From the NCBI RefSeq assembly GCF_900005765.1, contig NC_041684.1:186001-250000 (forward strand): a stretch of 64,000 nucleotides of DNA, given 5' to 3'. This DNA comes from Plasmodium relictum (Eukaryota; Apicomplexa; Aconoidasida; Haemosporida; Plasmodiidae). Made by a program: the position numbers and the translations under genes. The stretch's first letter is position 1. Every line of letters begins with the position of its first letter. Below the pieces are notes generated by a model. The model did no database searches and was not told the DNA's origin. It saw only the letters and a program-made list of their open reading frames with translations. Shown here one piece after another: positions 62,581 through 64,000 of this stretch.

Positions 62581-64000
62581 TTACAACATCATGTTTGAAA
62601 AATTTATTGAATTATGTTCTATATACTTTCTCCTTGTATTACTCTGAAAAAAAAAAAATTTTTTATTTTAATACATAAAAACTAATATTTATTAGAATTT
62701 TCAATAATGTATATTTAAAGTATGCATTATCTTTTTATTTTTTTTTTTTTAAATTTGTTTTACCTTTAAATTATCAACTATCAACCATTGATCACTATCC
62801 GAATTACAATCAGATGAAAATTTAAATAAATTTTTTTTACTCTTTTTTTCTTCATCTTCACATTTTACAATTTGTAAATCCTCTTTAAAACGAACACTTT
62901 TCTTAACGGAGTTTTTTTTTTCGTGTTTGTTAAATAAATTGCTCTTAAAATAAGTTTTCTCTATTTTTCCCAATTTCAAATTCATGTCTTCCTTTTCATA
63001 TGTATATAATGAAGAATTCATATTATTTAATGAATCCAATGGAATGTTAAAATAATATAGTAAGCTAGCACATGTAGTTAAAAAGGAAAGTAATAAAATT
63101 ATAAAAACGCTTTTTGACACTTGTAATATAATATTCCATATGAAATATCTTTTACTAATTAAATTTGATAAATTAAAGCAAAAGATATATATATTTATTA
63201 TTGTTGATTCTAAATTTAAAGGCGTTTTCTCTATACACAAAAATAATATAGGCAATGCTAAAATTTTTATTGAAATGTTTTGAACTATTATGTTAAATAA
63301 AAATAAAAAGGGGCTTACATAAGTATTCTTACAATAATATAAAAAAGTAAAATTAAATATTTTAAGTAATAAATTAAATAATATTACTATCATAGCATAA
63401 TTTTTGTAACATTTTTTGCTGGTATATAATTGAAATATAGATATTCCTATCAATTTGGATGACCTGTAACAAAAATAAAATAAAATAAAATAAAAAATAA
63501 TCATCACGAAATAAATACATTAAAATACAGTTAATTATTATAAAAATATATATATATATATATATATTTGGATTTATGATAATAAATTCAAATATATTTT
63601 TTTCTTTACTGTGATGCCAAAGGGATATAATTCATTAAAGAACGAGGCCAGTTAAAATTCTGAACACCATATTGAAATATTGAAAATTTTGTATCAATAG
63701 AAGAATTAAATAGCATTAATAAAAATAAAGTTTTAAGTAAATTTTCATTAAACAATATTTTTTTTAAAACAGAAAGTTGAGACAGAAGGTTTGCATTGTT
63801 TTTAATATCAATATCTCCATTTTCACATTTTAAAACTATGTTATGTCGTATTTTTAAATTATTTGTTAATAAAAATTCTTCACTTGATAAAGATGAAATG
63901 ATGAATACAATTAAACTTTTTAATATTAAAATAAATATACTTACCTTAGTAATATATGTATAATATAAAATAAGAGAGAAAAATATTTTTATGCACATCA
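62581..64000 (-). CDS. Multi-pass membrane protein, possibly BT1-type transporter, 5' end missing
   Basis: Three exons are visible: 63610->64000, 62764-63463 and 62581-62643. Introns are GT/AG and phases agree (the Gln at the first junction is split). The last exon adds 20 residues ending SNMML. Membrane helices include SIFILILKSLIVFIIS, LLKTLFLLMLFNSS, IVILFNLLLKIFNFTFLYY, ISIKILALPILFLCIE and VFIILLLSFLTTCASLLYYF. They are followed by a charged cytosolic tail rich in Lys/Glu/Ser. The pieces IFQYGVQNFNWP, SSKLIGISIFQLY and EKTPLNLESTIINIYIFCFNLSNLI recall the C-terminal half of BT1/folate-biopterin transporters of the major facilitator superfamily, where an Glu-Ser/Ala-T segment is conserved. 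This is a weak family call. The N-terminal half lies beyond the right edge. Confidence 0.6.
63544..63570. repeat. (TA)n run in an intron of the membrane-protein gene
   Basis: A TA dinucleotide run inside the 146-base intron 63464-63609. It is a typical Plasmodium intronic microsatellite. Confidence 0.85.

Noticed and set aside
63937-63945. Strong-looking splice donor CTAAG|GTAAGTATA on the minus strand
   Set aside because: The only frame without a stop before it is phase 0, and no downstream AG in reach restores that phase. Reading through gives a plausible membrane helix, so I kept one exon.

Overview
The window is nuclear DNA of a malaria parasite (genus Plasmodium). The evidence is extreme A+T content, long homopolymer and (TA)n tracts, Asn/Lys-rich low-complexity inserts in conserved proteins, short introns with poly-T before AG, and a gene set that includes VPS13, TM9, CENP-C/SEA1 and bacterial-type deoxyribose-phosphate aldolase. 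The run aldolase, VPS13, SEA1/CENP-C, PHAX-domain protein, RNA-binding protein matches, from memory, the P. falciparum chromosome 10 order around PF3D7_1021600-1022000. The sequence itself does not look like P. falciparum. Another very A+T-rich species, possibly an avian one, is my guess only.

Layout, left to right: a partial three-exon secretory or apicoplast-type gene (-, <1-774); a long karyopherin-like protein (-, 1367-5965); an acidic/basic conserved protein (-, 6855-8558); a two-exon signal-peptide, multi-membrane protein (-, 9296-10731); a seven-exon TM9/endomembrane-70 protein (+, 11937-14422); a ROK1/DDX52-like RNA helicase (-, 15811-17772); deoxyribose-phosphate aldolase (+, 18829-19620); a five-exon VPS13 lipid-transfer protein of 5190 residues (-, 20976-37324); a four-exon CENP-C/SEA1 protein of 1904 residues (-, 38739-44714); a protein joining ankyrin repeats to a PHAX RNA-binding domain (-, 46149-51095); 5.2 kb with no gene; a two-RRM Bruno/CELF-like protein (+, 56281-60075); a METTL18/HPM1-like histidine methyltransferase (-, 61385-62280); and the 3' part of a multi-pass membrane protein, perhaps a BT1-type transporter (-, 62581->64000).

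The splice models were built by hand from GT/AG sites and phase. In every complete multi-exon gene the exon lengths sum to a multiple of three and the joined protein reads through the expected domain. There is no operon logic; each gene has its own promoter. Themes are RNA and ribosome biology (ROK1-like helicase, PHAX-ankyrin, RRM protein, METTL18-like enzyme), membrane and lipid traffic (TM9, VPS13, transporter), and chromosome segregation (CENP-C). I found no tRNA, rRNA, mobile element, CRISPR array or telomeric repeat.
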